From positions 434,001 to 498,000 of the forward strand of contig NZ_JPFU01000013.1 in the NCBI RefSeq assembly GCF_000722695.1: a stretch of DNA of 64,000 nucleotides. Direction: 5' to 3'. The stretch's first letter is position 1. Each line of letters starts with the position of its first letter. Origin of the DNA: Streptococcus mitis. Lineage in GTDB: Bacteria > Bacillota > Bacilli > Lactobacillales > Streptococcaceae. The notes under the pieces are model-generated. The model made no database searches. It was not told the origin of the DNA and saw nothing but the letters and a program-made list of their open reading frames with translations. This document shows, piece by piece, positions 28,015 to 35,934 of the stretch. Position numbers and translations under genes: made by a program.

Positions 28015-28999
28015 CTACACGGTAACCATCTGGTGTACGTTCGCTAACAGCCATCTTACCATCTGATTTAAGGTAATAATCTCCTACCCATTTGTTACGA
28101 GCGTAGCTACCTTCTGATGTCAAATAATAATATGATTTGTAGTTATTGTCATAAATCCACTCACTATTAGCCATCTTACCATTTGATTTGAGGTAATAAC
28201 TTCCTGACCAAGCATTACGCGCATAGCTTCCTTCTGATGTCAAGTAATAGTAAGAACCGTAGTTGCCATCATAAATCCATTCACTCTTAGACATGTAGCC
28301 ACCAGACTTGAGATAGTAATTCCCTACCCAAGCATTTTCCACGTACTCACCAGCAGCATTTAAATAGAAATAAGACTTATACTGTGAATCATAGATCCAT
28401 TTGCTGATAACTTTTTGACCATGTTGGTAGTAAGAACGACCTACCCAACCATTCTTTCCACTTGGTTGCTCTGGAATTTTTGGTTCAGGTGTTGATGTTG
28501 GCTTTAAGTTAACCTTTTCGTATTTAACAAATTCTCCATCTTTAATTGTCAATTTAATAGCTCCAACTAAAGTAAAGTAACCTGACTCATGAGAAAGTGT
28601 CAAATCCTTAAATGAAACTAGATAGGTTCCATCTGGGTAAGGGTTCCCATTTAGAAAAGATAAATTAAACTTTGCTCTACCAACATTTTTCTTAGCTTCC
28701 CCATTTGTAACTGGCTTAATAATAATGAAAGTATTTGGATTTACCACCCGTCCTGTATTAGCTTCTAAAATTTCAACAGACTTAAACTGACCAGTTGCAA
28801 CAGTTACATCAGGACGTTCTCCAACAATTTCCAAGTACAAGTTTCCATCTAGTCCCATCTGGGCAGTTACATCAGCATAAATCTTACGGTATTCTGCAGC
28901 TTCTACACTGCTTGTAGGGAGTACACTTGTTGTGATAACTCCTGCTGTTACGAGGCTTAACCCCATCACTGATCCTGTCAATACGTGTTTTAGTTTCAT
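27989..28999 (-). CDS. Choline-binding surface protein
   Basis: A 336-residue secreted protein. Signal peptide to about residue 34 (cleaving after VEA), then an unrecognised folded head of about 140 residues (YADVTAQMGLDGNLYLEIVG and DGTYLVSFKDLTLSHESGYF), a short Pro/Thr linker, and about eight choline-binding repeats (GWVGRSYYQHGQK, WIYDSQYKSYFYLNAAGEY and so on) to the end. The repeats bind phosphorylcholine on teichoic acids. AAGGAG precedes the ATG, 16 nt after the upstream lipoprotein gene, so it belongs to the SEC10/PgrA operon. Confidence 0.88.
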   Translation of the reverse strand: MKLKHVLTGSVMGLSLVTAGVITTSVLPTSSVEAAEYRKIYADVTAQMGLDGNLYLEIVGERPDVTVATGQFKSVEILEANTGRVVNPNTFIIIKPVTNGEAKKNVGRAKFNLSFLNGNPYPDGTYLVSFKDLTLSHESGYFTLVGAIKLTIKDGEFVKYEKVNLKPTSTPEPKIPEQPSGKNGWVGRSYYQHGQKVISKWIYDSQYKSYFYLNAAGEYVENAWVGNYYLKSGGYMSKSEWIYDGNYGSYYYLTSEGSYARNAWSGSYYLKSNGKMANSEWIYDNNYKSYYYLTSEGSYARNKWVGDYYLKSDGKMAVSERTPDGYRVDGSGKWIK

Positions 29000-29015
29000 C
29001 TTCTATTTCTCCTTT

Positions 29016-30107
29016 TTATTCACTAACCTTATAATAAAATTCGTTTGGATTGGACAATGTATCCACGCTTTGGGTCATTAACAAACGATCCTTGCTACTG
29101 TCAGACGTATCTTTGAAAGTGGTATCACCTACGTTTATATCTGGATGCACAACACCTTTTGGAATGAGTATAACCGAAGCGCCACCTATACCACTGCTTG
29201 AGGTCATGCCAAATCGAACCATATTATTTACAATCTTAGGTACCGTGTCAGTCAAGACTGCACCATTTGTAAAGCCATACTCATCAAAAGTAACTTCTCC
29301 ACCCTTGTTATTCTTCCAAGTCCCTTTGATACTACTAAAGTCTTTCTGGTAAATCTCAGCTAGATGAGCACCAGTCCCCTTTGCCTGCTCCTCTAGGTCA
29401 ATAAATGGACGTTCTACCATAAAATCATCCACAGTCAACCAGTTCAAGCCTTCTAAATCCACCTCTTTAATCCCATCTAGCCCTTGTAAACTTGAAGGAT
29501 CCTTGGTTTCTCTCAAATCATAGTCAACTGAGCTGGCTTCCTGATAACGACCATCTGCAAAGAGATAAGTTTTAGCAACAGCCTCAGGTCTAGGAGCATT
29601 AAAATTTAGATAAGAAATCGCTCCATTCTCATAAGGAATGAGTATACGACGTTCTCCACCTGTCCCAGCAACTCCACCTGACTTGACCAGCTGGGCTCCC
29701 TGATCTGTCAGATAATAAATCCCAAGTAAAATTTTATCTTGCTTAATTAGCAATTCTTTCTTCCCATCCTTATTGATGTCGTAGAAAGTATAGCTGATGT
29801 CTATCCCTTTGTAATCAAACAAAATGGAATCAATATAAGACTCTTCCTTATCACCTGTCGAGTACTGTGGCATTTGTTGATTTTGCGCTGCCTTAACTCG
29901 CTCTCTATAGGAGTCTAATATATTCTGATATACAATCTGGTAATCAATCTTTGCTTGTTCAGCTTTTTTATCTTTTGAAGCACTGGTTTGGACTGTAGCG
30001 TCAGTCGACTCTCCCTCACTCGTCTGGCTAGCTTGTTGCCCACAGGCTGCTAATAAAAGCACTGAGCTAGCTACTAACAAGCCACTAAAGATGCTTTTCT
30101 TGGACAT
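29016..30107 (-). CDS. Surface lipoprotein with DUF6287-type C-terminal domain
   Basis: A 363-residue lipoprotein with lipobox LLLAACGQQ (Cys about 22), a Thr/Ser/Lys linker, and a central domain whose SYTFYDINKDGKKELLIKQ segment looks like a calcium-binding FG-GAP/VCBS-type loop. The C-terminal ~110 residues (IKGTWKNNKGGEVTFDEYG, NVGDTTFKDTSDSSKDRLLM) match the DUF6287 pattern common in streptococcal lipoproteins. Third gene of the surface operon, 10 nt after the small lipoprotein. Ligand unknown. Confidence 0.8.
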   Translation of the reverse strand: MSKKSIFSGLLVASSVLLLAACGQQASQTSEGESTDATVQTSASKDKKAEQAKIDYQIVYQNILDSYRERVKAAQNQQMPQYSTGDKEESYIDSILFDYKGIDISYTFYDINKDGKKELLIKQDKILLGIYYLTDQGAQLVKSGGVAGTGGERRILIPYENGAISYLNFNAPRPEAVAKTYLFADGRYQEASSVDYDLRETKDPSSLQGLDGIKEVDLEGLNWLTVDDFMVERPFIDLEEQAKGTGAHLAEIYQKDFSSIKGTWKNNKGGEVTFDEYGFTNGAVLTDTVPKIVNNMVRFGMTSSSGIGGASVILIPKGVVHPDINVGDTTFKDTSDSSKDRLLMTQSVDTLSNPNEFYYKVSE

Positions 30108-30117
30108 AATACCTCCT

Positions 30118-30474
30118 TTATTTCTTTTTAAAAGATTTGCCAGCCAGTATACCAGTCGAATCTGAAGTAATGGTCAACTCTCCACCTTTAATCTCATAAC
30201 CTAGTTTCATTGAAGATAATTCAAAAGTCTTTTCTTTCTGGTTGACATTCATCTCATATGTATGCTCCGTTTGCTGGCCCTCTGTTAGGAAACCAATCGT
30301 TTTTCCTTTTGTATGAACTTGTCCCTTATCACCCTTGATTTGGATAGTCACGGTTACTTCTTCCATAAATGGCATGCTACCTTGGTAGACATAGGTTCCA
30401 TCTGCTGATGAACAGGCTACTAAAAGCAATAGGCTAGTTACTAACGATAATACAAATGTAACTTTCTTTTTCAA
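30118..30474 (-). CDS. Small lipoprotein, TTG start
   Basis: A 118-residue lipoprotein with signal MKKKVTFVLSLVTSLLLL and lipobox LVACSS (Cys about 21), followed by a beta-rich domain (VTVTIQIKGDKGQVHTKGK, GYEIKGGELTITSDS). The start is a TTG preceded by GAGGG at 6 nt. The start lies 41 bp inside the end of the preceding LPXTG gene in another frame, so its translation is probably coupled to that of the surface protein. Family not known. Confidence 0.75.
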   Translation of the reverse strand: MKKKVTFVLSLVTSLLLLVACSSADGTYVYQGSMPFMEEVTVTIQIKGDKGQVHTKGKTIGFLTEGQQTEHTYEMNVNQKEKTFELSSMKLGYEIKGGELTITSDSTGILAGKSFKKK

Positions 30475-33253
30475 TTTTATCCCTCTTTTTCTTTAAAGCA
30501 ATTCCTAATCCTGCTAAGAAGCCATATCCTAATAAAGCTAGTAGGCTCACTTGACTTCCAGTATTTGGCAATGCTTTTTGTTCAGCTTCTTGTTTCGCTT
30601 GAGACAGAACTGCTGGTGCTTGGTAGCTTGGTGCTGGTCCCACAGGTTTCACATCTTGGTCACCAGATTGACCTGGCTCTTTTCCTGGTTCTTTTCCTGG
30701 TTCTTTGCTTGGATCCTTGCCTGGCTCTTCTACCTTAGTTTTTTCATTCTTAGGCTCATCAACTTTCGGTAGTTCTACTTTAGGTTGTTCAACTTTTGGT
30801 TCATAAACAGGCAACTTCTCCATTGGGAATTCTGGTAGTTCCGGTTGGATTAGACCTTCACCATTTACCCCACCTTTGAATTCTGGTTGTTCTGGAATAA
30901 GTGCGTCGTCGATTGTCTTACGTAGGAGCAATTTTTGATACTCGCGTTCTGCTTCATCTTTGACCTCACGAGCTTTTTCCGCTTCGTCTTCTTTTTGTTT
31001 CACGTCACGTTTTAAGTCGTCTACGTGTTTGCCGAGTTCATCCAACTCTTTTGACTTAGCTTTCAATTCTTCTTCCAGTTTGGCTTTTTCTTGGCTTAAA
31101 CGAAGTGTCTCTGCTAACTTGTCTTTTGCCTTTTGGAGTGCGTCTTCTGCGTCTTTCAACTCTTTGTCGGCTTTCAAACGCTCAATCTTCGCAGTTTCCA
31201 ATTCTTTGTCTTTTTGTTGACTTTCAGCCAGTTTCTTAGCCAATTCTTTGTCCGCTTCGGCTTTTGCCTTGCGAGCGTTTTCTAAACGTCGGGTTTTGGC
31301 ATTGTCGTCAAGCGTTGCATGTTCTAGCTTACGTTGAGCGTCTTCTGCTTTTTCTTTAGCTTTTTCTAGCTCTTTGACCGCTTCGGTACGTTTTGCTTCT
31401 TTAGCTGGCGTTTCAGACACTTCTTTTTCCAAGTCGGCAATACGTTTCTCAATTTCTTGAAGCTCTGTTTTCACTTGTTTCAAGTTGTCTTCAGCGGTTT
31501 TCTTGTCTGCTTTGGCTTTTTCTAATTCTGCTTCGACTTGTCCCTTGTCTTTCACCGTTGGGGTTGGAAGGTTAGCTTTAGAATTTGGACCATAGAGTTC
31601 ATCAAACTTAGCTTTTTGGATGTCTGTATCAGCGTTGTCGATAGAATCTGCGTTTTTCACATTCAAAACGTGAATACGGAAGAGGTGTGTCCAATATTGA
31701 GAACCAAGGGCATCTAAAATTTGTCCCCCTTTGATAAGAGAGGTGTTCAATCCTAAGCTGTCAGCTTGTAGTAGGCTATAGAAGTGACCGTAGTGCCTAT
31801 TCGTATATCCTTCCGCAAATAACGACAAAAAATTCTCTGTCAAATTTGCAATGAGTTCTTGTTTGGTCATTTTATCAGTTCTAGTAAAGAGAGTCAGGAG
31901 GTTTTCATAATATTGCCTAGTCGTTTCAACACCTGGATTGGCAGAAGTTGCTAATCCTCGTTTACGAGCGACCTCGTTAATGCCTCTTCCGAAGTGCCCT
32001 TTACCTTGGTAGTCATTGTCTTTGTAAACTTTTGCGACTTCTTTGGCAAAATCTTTTTTATTTGTATTGAGTTTTGCCTCTGGCAAGTTCAATTGTTTAC
32101 GAAGACTGTTGAGAAGGGTAATAAATCGGTCATTCAATTCATCAACAACATCTTGAGGGAGGTTATTTGGGTCATATTTGACGTCTGTGTTGTCGTCTTG
32201 AAGTCCATTTTTTCTGATGTTGCGGATTCGATTCGTCCAATTTTCATTGGCTTGTCGGTCTAATTTAATGAGTTCATCTTCTAGTCGGCGAATATCTTTA
32301 CGATATTGTTCCAACCAAACGTTATAGCGAGCTCTCCATGCTTCGCCAGCTTTGTTGATTTGGTCAAGGTTCATGCCTGTAAAATCTGGGTATGGTTCTG
32401 GATAAGATTCTTTGTATTTGTGAATCAACTCTTTCGCTTTATCACGCCATTCTGGAGTTAGGACGACGTCTGTTGGGTATTGTGCTGTTTTCAATTTTTC
32501 TTCAGCATCTTTTATGGTTTGTTCTGCGTCTCTTACATCACCTTCTTTTGCTGTCTTATCCGCTTCTTTGTCAGCTTTGTTTTGACGTTCTTGACTTTTC
32601 TTAGCTTCACGCGTTTTGTCGGCTTCTTTTGCTTTTTCAAGCTCTGTTTCCGCATCGCGTTTGGCTTGGTCTTTGATAATCACATCTTTATCCGCGTTAT
32701 CTTTTTCTTTTTGTGCCTTGTCTTTAGCTGCTGGGTCAAAGTCGTCCGTTGCGTCTTTCAGCTCTTTTTCGGCCTTTTCGCCCCCTGTACGGGCTTTGTC
32801 AAGCTCTTCTTTAGCGCGTTTGGCCTCATCAGACTTTTTAGTAACTTGGTCAGCCTTATCTTTGTAATCAGCTTCTTTGTCTGTTTTAGCCTTTTCTTTA
32901 GCGTCTACATCGTCTGTTTCCTTTTGGATTTTCTCAGGTGTAGCATCTTTTGCCTTTTCAAGGTCTTTTTCAAGGGCATCTTTTTCAGCTTTTTTAGCGT
33001 CTTTGTCTTTTTGTGCCTTGTCAAGCTCGTCTTTAGCTTTCCCAGCGTCTTTTGCTTTTTGATCAGCATCTTTAGCTGTATCTACAGCACGTTTTTCAGT
33101 ATCAGACATGTCTTTGTCTGTGACCTTATCATTGACAGCAGCAGTTACTGTGTTTTCAGTTGGAGCCTCAGTAGCGAATACCGTTGTAGAAGTTGCCGCA
33201 GCACCAAGGGTTGCCGCAAGAGTAGCAGTTGTCATAATTAGGGATTTTTTCAT
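30434..33253 (-). CDS. LPXTG-anchored SEC10/PgrA domain surface protein
   Basis: A 939-residue wall protein. Signal peptide about 1-27 (cleaving after VFA), a highly charged coiled coil rich in Lys/Asp/Ala to about 265, and a globular SEC10/PgrA-type domain at about 365-565 (LPQDVVDELNDRFITLLNSL, KGHFGRGINEVARKRG, RHYGHFYSLLQADSLGLN). A second coiled coil runs to about 790, then a Pro/Glu/Lys-rich wall-spanning tail and LPNTG near 900 with a hydrophobic segment and KKKRDK. SEC10/PgrA proteins in enterococci act in surface exclusion; here an adhesin role is equally possible. The 15 residues after KKKR read into the next gene. First gene of a five-frame surface operon. Confidence 0.87.
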   Translation of the reverse strand: MKKSLIMTTATLAATLGAAATSTTVFATEAPTENTVTAAVNDKVTDKDMSDTEKRAVDTAKDADQKAKDAGKAKDELDKAQKDKDAKKAEKDALEKDLEKAKDATPEKIQKETDDVDAKEKAKTDKEADYKDKADQVTKKSDEAKRAKEELDKARTGGEKAEKELKDATDDFDPAAKDKAQKEKDNADKDVIIKDQAKRDAETELEKAKEADKTREAKKSQERQNKADKEADKTAKEGDVRDAEQTIKDAEEKLKTAQYPTDVVLTPEWRDKAKELIHKYKESYPEPYPDFTGMNLDQINKAGEAWRARYNVWLEQYRKDIRRLEDELIKLDRQANENWTNRIRNIRKNGLQDDNTDVKYDPNNLPQDVVDELNDRFITLLNSLRKQLNLPEAKLNTNKKDFAKEVAKVYKDNDYQGKGHFGRGINEVARKRGLATSANPGVETTRQYYENLLTLFTRTDKMTKQELIANLTENFLSLFAEGYTNRHYGHFYSLLQADSLGLNTSLIKGGQILDALGSQYWTHLFRIHVLNVKNADSIDNADTDIQKAKFDELYGPNSKANLPTPTVKDKGQVEAELEKAKADKKTAEDNLKQVKTELQEIEKRIADLEKEVSETPAKEAKRTEAVKELEKAKEKAEDAQRKLEHATLDDNAKTRRLENARKAKAEADKELAKKLAESQQKDKELETAKIERLKADKELKDAEDALQKAKDKLAETLRLSQEKAKLEEELKAKSKELDELGKHVDDLKRDVKQKEDEAEKAREVKDEAEREYQKLLLRKTIDDALIPEQPEFKGGVNGEGLIQPELPEFPMEKLPVYEPKVEQPKVELPKVDEPKNEKTKVEEPGKDPSKEPGKEPGKEPGQSGDQDVKPVGPAPSYQAPAVLSQAKQEAEQKALPNTGSQVSLLALLGYGFLAGLGIALKKKRDKIEKESYICIIVSN

Positions 33254-33282
33254 CCTTATCTCCTTTACTTTTAATTGACTTG

Positions 33283-33311
33283 ATTATACAGTAAATAATC
33301 CCCTTTTTGGA
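33283..33311 (-). promoter_or_regulatory. Surface-operon promoter with non-consensus -35
   Basis: Minus strand TCCAAA, 17-bp spacer, TATAAT; 30 bp before the SEC10/PgrA ATG. The poor -35 lies 5 bp from the palindrome core at 33317-33332, an activator-type arrangement. Confidence 0.7.
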
Positions 33312-33316
33312 TATTT

Positions 33317-33332
33317 CTACTGAAAACAGTAG
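33317..33332. promoter_or_regulatory. Palindromic operator 1 of the divergent promoter region
   Basis: CTACTGAAAACAGTAG, embedded in a 24-bp inverted repeat (33313-33336, 10-bp arms, 4-nt centre). Probable site for the adjacent Rgg-like regulator. Confidence 0.65.
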
Positions 33333-33341
33333 AAATTTATA

Positions 33342-33350
33342 CCCCCCCCC
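33342..33350. repeat. C9 homopolymer between the two operators
   Basis: Nine consecutive C between the palindromes, at the centre of the divergent promoter region. Such tracts slip in replication; a length change alters the spacing and phase of the two operators. Confidence 0.8.
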
Positions 33351-33367
33351 GACTTTTCCAAAAAAAT

Positions 33368-33383
33368 CTACTAAAAACAGTAG
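33368..33383. promoter_or_regulatory. Palindromic operator 2 of the divergent promoter region
   Basis: CTACTAAAAACAGTAG, identical to operator 1 at 15 of 16 positions and 51 bp from it (about five helical turns). Confidence 0.65.
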
Positions 33384-33388
33384 TTTTT

Positions 33389-33417
33389 TCCAAAAATGGA
33401 GAAATTTAAGTTATAAT
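33389..33417 (+). promoter_or_regulatory. Promoter of the Rgg-like regulator gene
   Basis: TCCAAA, 17-bp spacer, TATAAT, 28 bp before the regulator ATG. It is nearly a mirror image of the surface-operon promoter, with operator 2 5 bp upstream of the -35. Confidence 0.7.
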
Positions 33418-33445
33418 AAAACCAATAAAACTCAAGGAGAACATT

Positions 33446-34372
33446 ATGGAATTCAATCACTATGGAGAAATCATTCATAAAATCCGTCAAGATCGCAATA
33501 TGAGCCTTAAAGAGGCTGCTGGAGATGCCATTACTCCCAACAACCTCAGTCGTTTTGAAAAAGGGTTAGCAACTGTCAAAGTCGATACTTTCTTTGAAAT
33601 TTTGAGCAAATTTAATTTAGATGTAGAAGACTATGCAGAATTGTTAAATATTCAAGATGAGTTTGGTCAAAGAATAAAACAATTTGTGAATGCATTAAGT
33701 AAAAATGATCAAATGAAAGCTAGACAAATACTAGGAAAGAAAAGTGACTGGGGAAATATCATAGAGTATTACACCCTAAAATTATACGCTATCAGCCAAG
33801 CGAGGAAATTGGATGAATTAACTCCTGATGAACTAGAAGCTGTTCATTACTTGATTGACTATATCTTAAGTATAGATACTCTATATATTCGTGATTTTGT
33901 TATTGTTAGTGTTCTCCTTGATTGTCAAGATCAATTTTTTGAAGTACAATTCCTTGAATACCTCGAAAGTCTAATTGTCAAAGGATTAGAAGAAGTTAAG
34001 TATAGAACTGCAGAGCTTGCTCGTACATATGCTAACTCTGGTATTAATTTGGTGAGGGCCTACTCTCGCTATGGCTACTATGATAAAGCTGAAAAACTCA
34101 TCTATAAGTGGAAACTAATACTATCTCATGAATCCTACGATTTCATTACAACAAGTCCCCTATTTTTGTTGAACATGTATGAAGTATACAATCTACTTCG
34201 ACAAAACAACCCTAAGGCTATTGAACGAGCTAATGCTGTTATTCATTACATTGATGCCCAGAACGACCTTTTCCCACTATCATATATGTATGCTTGGAAA
34301 AATGTATTTATCCAAGAAGTTCAACTACTAAATAAAACAGGCATTCCATTCCCTACAGAAGATGAGGAATAA
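33446..34372 (+). CDS. Rgg/MutR-like transcriptional regulator
   Basis: A 308-residue regulator, one of few plus-strand genes. An N-terminal Cro/CI HTH (GEIIHKIRQDRNMSLKEAAG, then ITPNNLSRFEKG) is followed by an all-helical, TPR-like region of about 240 residues of the Rgg/GadR/MutR type, which in relatives binds a short peptide pheromone. AAGGAG lies before the ATG. It diverges from the surface operon; matching palindromes in front of both promoters suggest it regulates both. No adjacent short hydrophobic peptide gene is evident. A terminator follows directly. Confidence 0.85.
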   Translation: MEFNHYGEIIHKIRQDRNMSLKEAAGDAITPNNLSRFEKGLATVKVDTFFEILSKFNLDVEDYAELLNIQDEFGQRIKQFVNALSKNDQMKARQILGKKSDWGNIIEYYTLKLYAISQARKLDELTPDELEAVHYLIDYILSIDTLYIRDFVIVSVLLDCQDQFFEVQFLEYLESLIVKGLEEVKYRTAELARTYANSGINLVRAYSRYGYYDKAEKLIYKWKLILSHESYDFITTSPLFLLNMYEVYNLLRQNNPKAIERANAVIHYIDAQNDLFPLSYMYAWKNVFIQEVQLLNKTGIPFPTEDEE

Positions 34373-34413
34373 CTATCCACATCTATACAGAGCAACATGT
34401 TTATAACTTCAAA

Positions 34414-34446
34414 AACACCAAAGTCACTTTGACTCTGGTGTTTTTT
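34414..34446 (+). terminator. Terminator of the Rgg-like regulator gene
   Basis: AACACCA/TGGTGTT and inner AGTCA/TGACT arms, followed by TTTTTT. Confidence 0.9.
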
Positions 34447-34465
34447 ACCTTTATTTTAAACCAAA

Positions 34466-34500
34466 AACCCACCAACCTAAGCTGATGAGTTTCAAATCTA
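34466..34500 (-). repeat. Right copy of the 35-bp terminator-like direct repeat; terminator of the permease gene
   Basis: Matches 27590-27624 at 30 of 35 positions. Bases 34466-34491 fold into an 11-bp stem followed by T on the minus strand, and the repeat includes the permease stop codon. Confidence 0.75.
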
Positions 34501-35862
34501 TTTTCTAAATTTCCACTGGCTATAAATACCAAAACCGATAATCCAGATAGCTGATCCGATTGCTCCTACAAATGTAGACTCTTGTAAAAAGAGGGTTACA
34601 AAGACAAAGGCAAAGAAGAGCATGGTTAAAGGATTTAGGAAACGATAGTAGGGCATGAGATAGCCATCCTCCATAAAGTCCGATGACTTGCGGTATTTAA
34701 GGTGAGCCACCATAATCAAGATATAGATAGCTACATAAACACCTGATGAAGAAGCTGTTATCAAGGCAAAGGCATCAGAAATTCCTGGTAGGACATTAAT
34801 AAAAGCAGCTGTAGCAATTAAAATAGTTGAAGCCAAAATTGCATTTTGAGGAACATTATAGCGAGATAAGGTATCTGCTTTAATTGCTTTTAAGAGAGGA
34901 TTTGGCAAATCATGAGCAATCTGATACAAGTGACGACCTGTTGAATAAAGGGTTGAGTTAAGGGCAGAGGCTGCTGAGGTCAAAACAACAAAGTTAATCA
35001 AGGCTGCCGCCCACTTGATACCGGCCAATTCAAATACAGTAACAAAGGGAGAATCTGCTGAAGCTAGATCTCGCCACGGAATAATCGCCATAATGGCAAT
35101 TAGAGAACCTCCATAGAAAAAGGCAATACGTAAAGGAATTTCCTTAACTGCTTTTGGCAAGACCTGACGTGGATTTTTTGTTTCCGAAGTCGTTACTCCA
35201 ATAAACTCAATCATGAGGTAGGCAAAGAAGACCATCTGGAAAGCCATAACAAAGTTGACACCACCATTAGGAAAGAGTGAGAAATTATCCGTAATATTGG
35301 CTAAACTAGCTACTCCATGAGGTGTCTCAAAACCTGTTAGAACCATAAAGATACCAGTCACAATCATAGCAAGGATAGCTACAATCTTAATCATAGCAAA
35401 CCAAAATTCAACTTCTCCAAAGAGTTTAACAGCTATTAGATTGACCAAACCTAAAACAGTTAAAAATCCAACTTGAATTAACCAACTAGGCCATGAAGGA
35501 AACCAAAACTGAACATAGTGCGAAATAGCCGTAATTTCTGCCATACCAATAAAGACAACAGATAACCAGTAAGACCAGACTGCAAAATGTCCCCAACCCT
35601 TACCTAAATGGCGAGTAATAAAGTTAATAAAGGTATGTTGCTCAGGATCTTGATAGAGCATTTCTCCGACCGCTCTCATCATAAGGAACATAAAAGCTCC
35701 TGTAATCAGGTAAATTAGTACAATCGAAGGTCCTGTCAAACTGATAGAACGACCAGCCCCCAGAAAGAGGCCTGTTCCAATAGTTCCAGCAATGGCCATA
35801 ACCTGTACGTGACGATTGGTCAGACCACGCTCCATCTTATTTTGCTTCTTTTTTGAACTCAT
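34498..35862 (-). CDS. Amino-acid permease (APC superfamily, AAT type)
   Basis: A 454-residue, 12-helix permease. The N-terminal signature HVQVMAIAGTIGTGLFLGAG and GVTTSETKNPRQVLPKAV are typical of the proton-coupled amino-acid transporter family that includes aromatic amino acid, GABA and D-Ala/D-Ser carriers. The substrate cannot be told. GGAG precedes the ATG. It lies after greA, separated by a long hairpin. Confidence 0.88.
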   Translation of the reverse strand: MSSKKKQNKMERGLTNRHVQVMAIAGTIGTGLFLGAGRSISLTGPSIVLIYLITGAFMFLMMRAVGEMLYQDPEQHTFINFITRHLGKGWGHFAVWSYWLSVVFIGMAEITAISHYVQFWFPSWPSWLIQVGFLTVLGLVNLIAVKLFGEVEFWFAMIKIVAILAMIVTGIFMVLTGFETPHGVASLANITDNFSLFPNGGVNFVMAFQMVFFAYLMIEFIGVTTSETKNPRQVLPKAVKEIPLRIAFFYGGSLIAIMAIIPWRDLASADSPFVTVFELAGIKWAAALINFVVLTSAASALNSTLYSTGRHLYQIAHDLPNPLLKAIKADTLSRYNVPQNAILASTILIATAAFINVLPGISDAFALITASSSGVYVAIYILIMVAHLKYRKSSDFMEDGYLMPYYRFLNPLTMLFFAFVFVTLFLQESTFVGAIGSAIWIIGFGIYSQWKFRK

Positions 35863-35888
35863 ATAGTCTCCAATTCTTTTTAAACCTA

Positions 35889-35929
35889 AAAGGGAGTAAT
35901 CAGGGTGTTTCCCTCCTTCTGCTCCCTTT
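35889..35929 (-). terminator. Nested hairpin between greA and the permease gene
   Basis: Outer arms AAAGGGAG and CTCCCTTT enclose an inner AGGG/CCCT hairpin; on the minus strand it is followed by TTTTAGG. Probably a partial terminator after greA. Confidence 0.65.
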
Positions 35930-35934
35930 AATCA

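Noticed and set aside
28015..28999. Choline-binding repeats as possible tandem-repeat locus in DNA.
   Set aside because: The repeats are conserved at protein level, but the DNA units are diverged, so no simple length-variable array.
32480..33241. Plus-strand open frame of 253 codons (Phe/Cys/Ser-rich), with several other plus-strand frames nearby.
   Set aside because: It is antisense to the Lys/Asp/Ala coiled coil of the SEC10/PgrA gene. Such low-complexity coding sequence leaves long reverse frames open; there is no ribosome site and the composition is implausible.
34373..34413. Short frame MFITSKTPKSL after the Rgg-like gene as a peptide pheromone.
   Set aside because: It has no ribosome site, runs into the terminator hairpin and lacks the hydrophobic SHP pattern.
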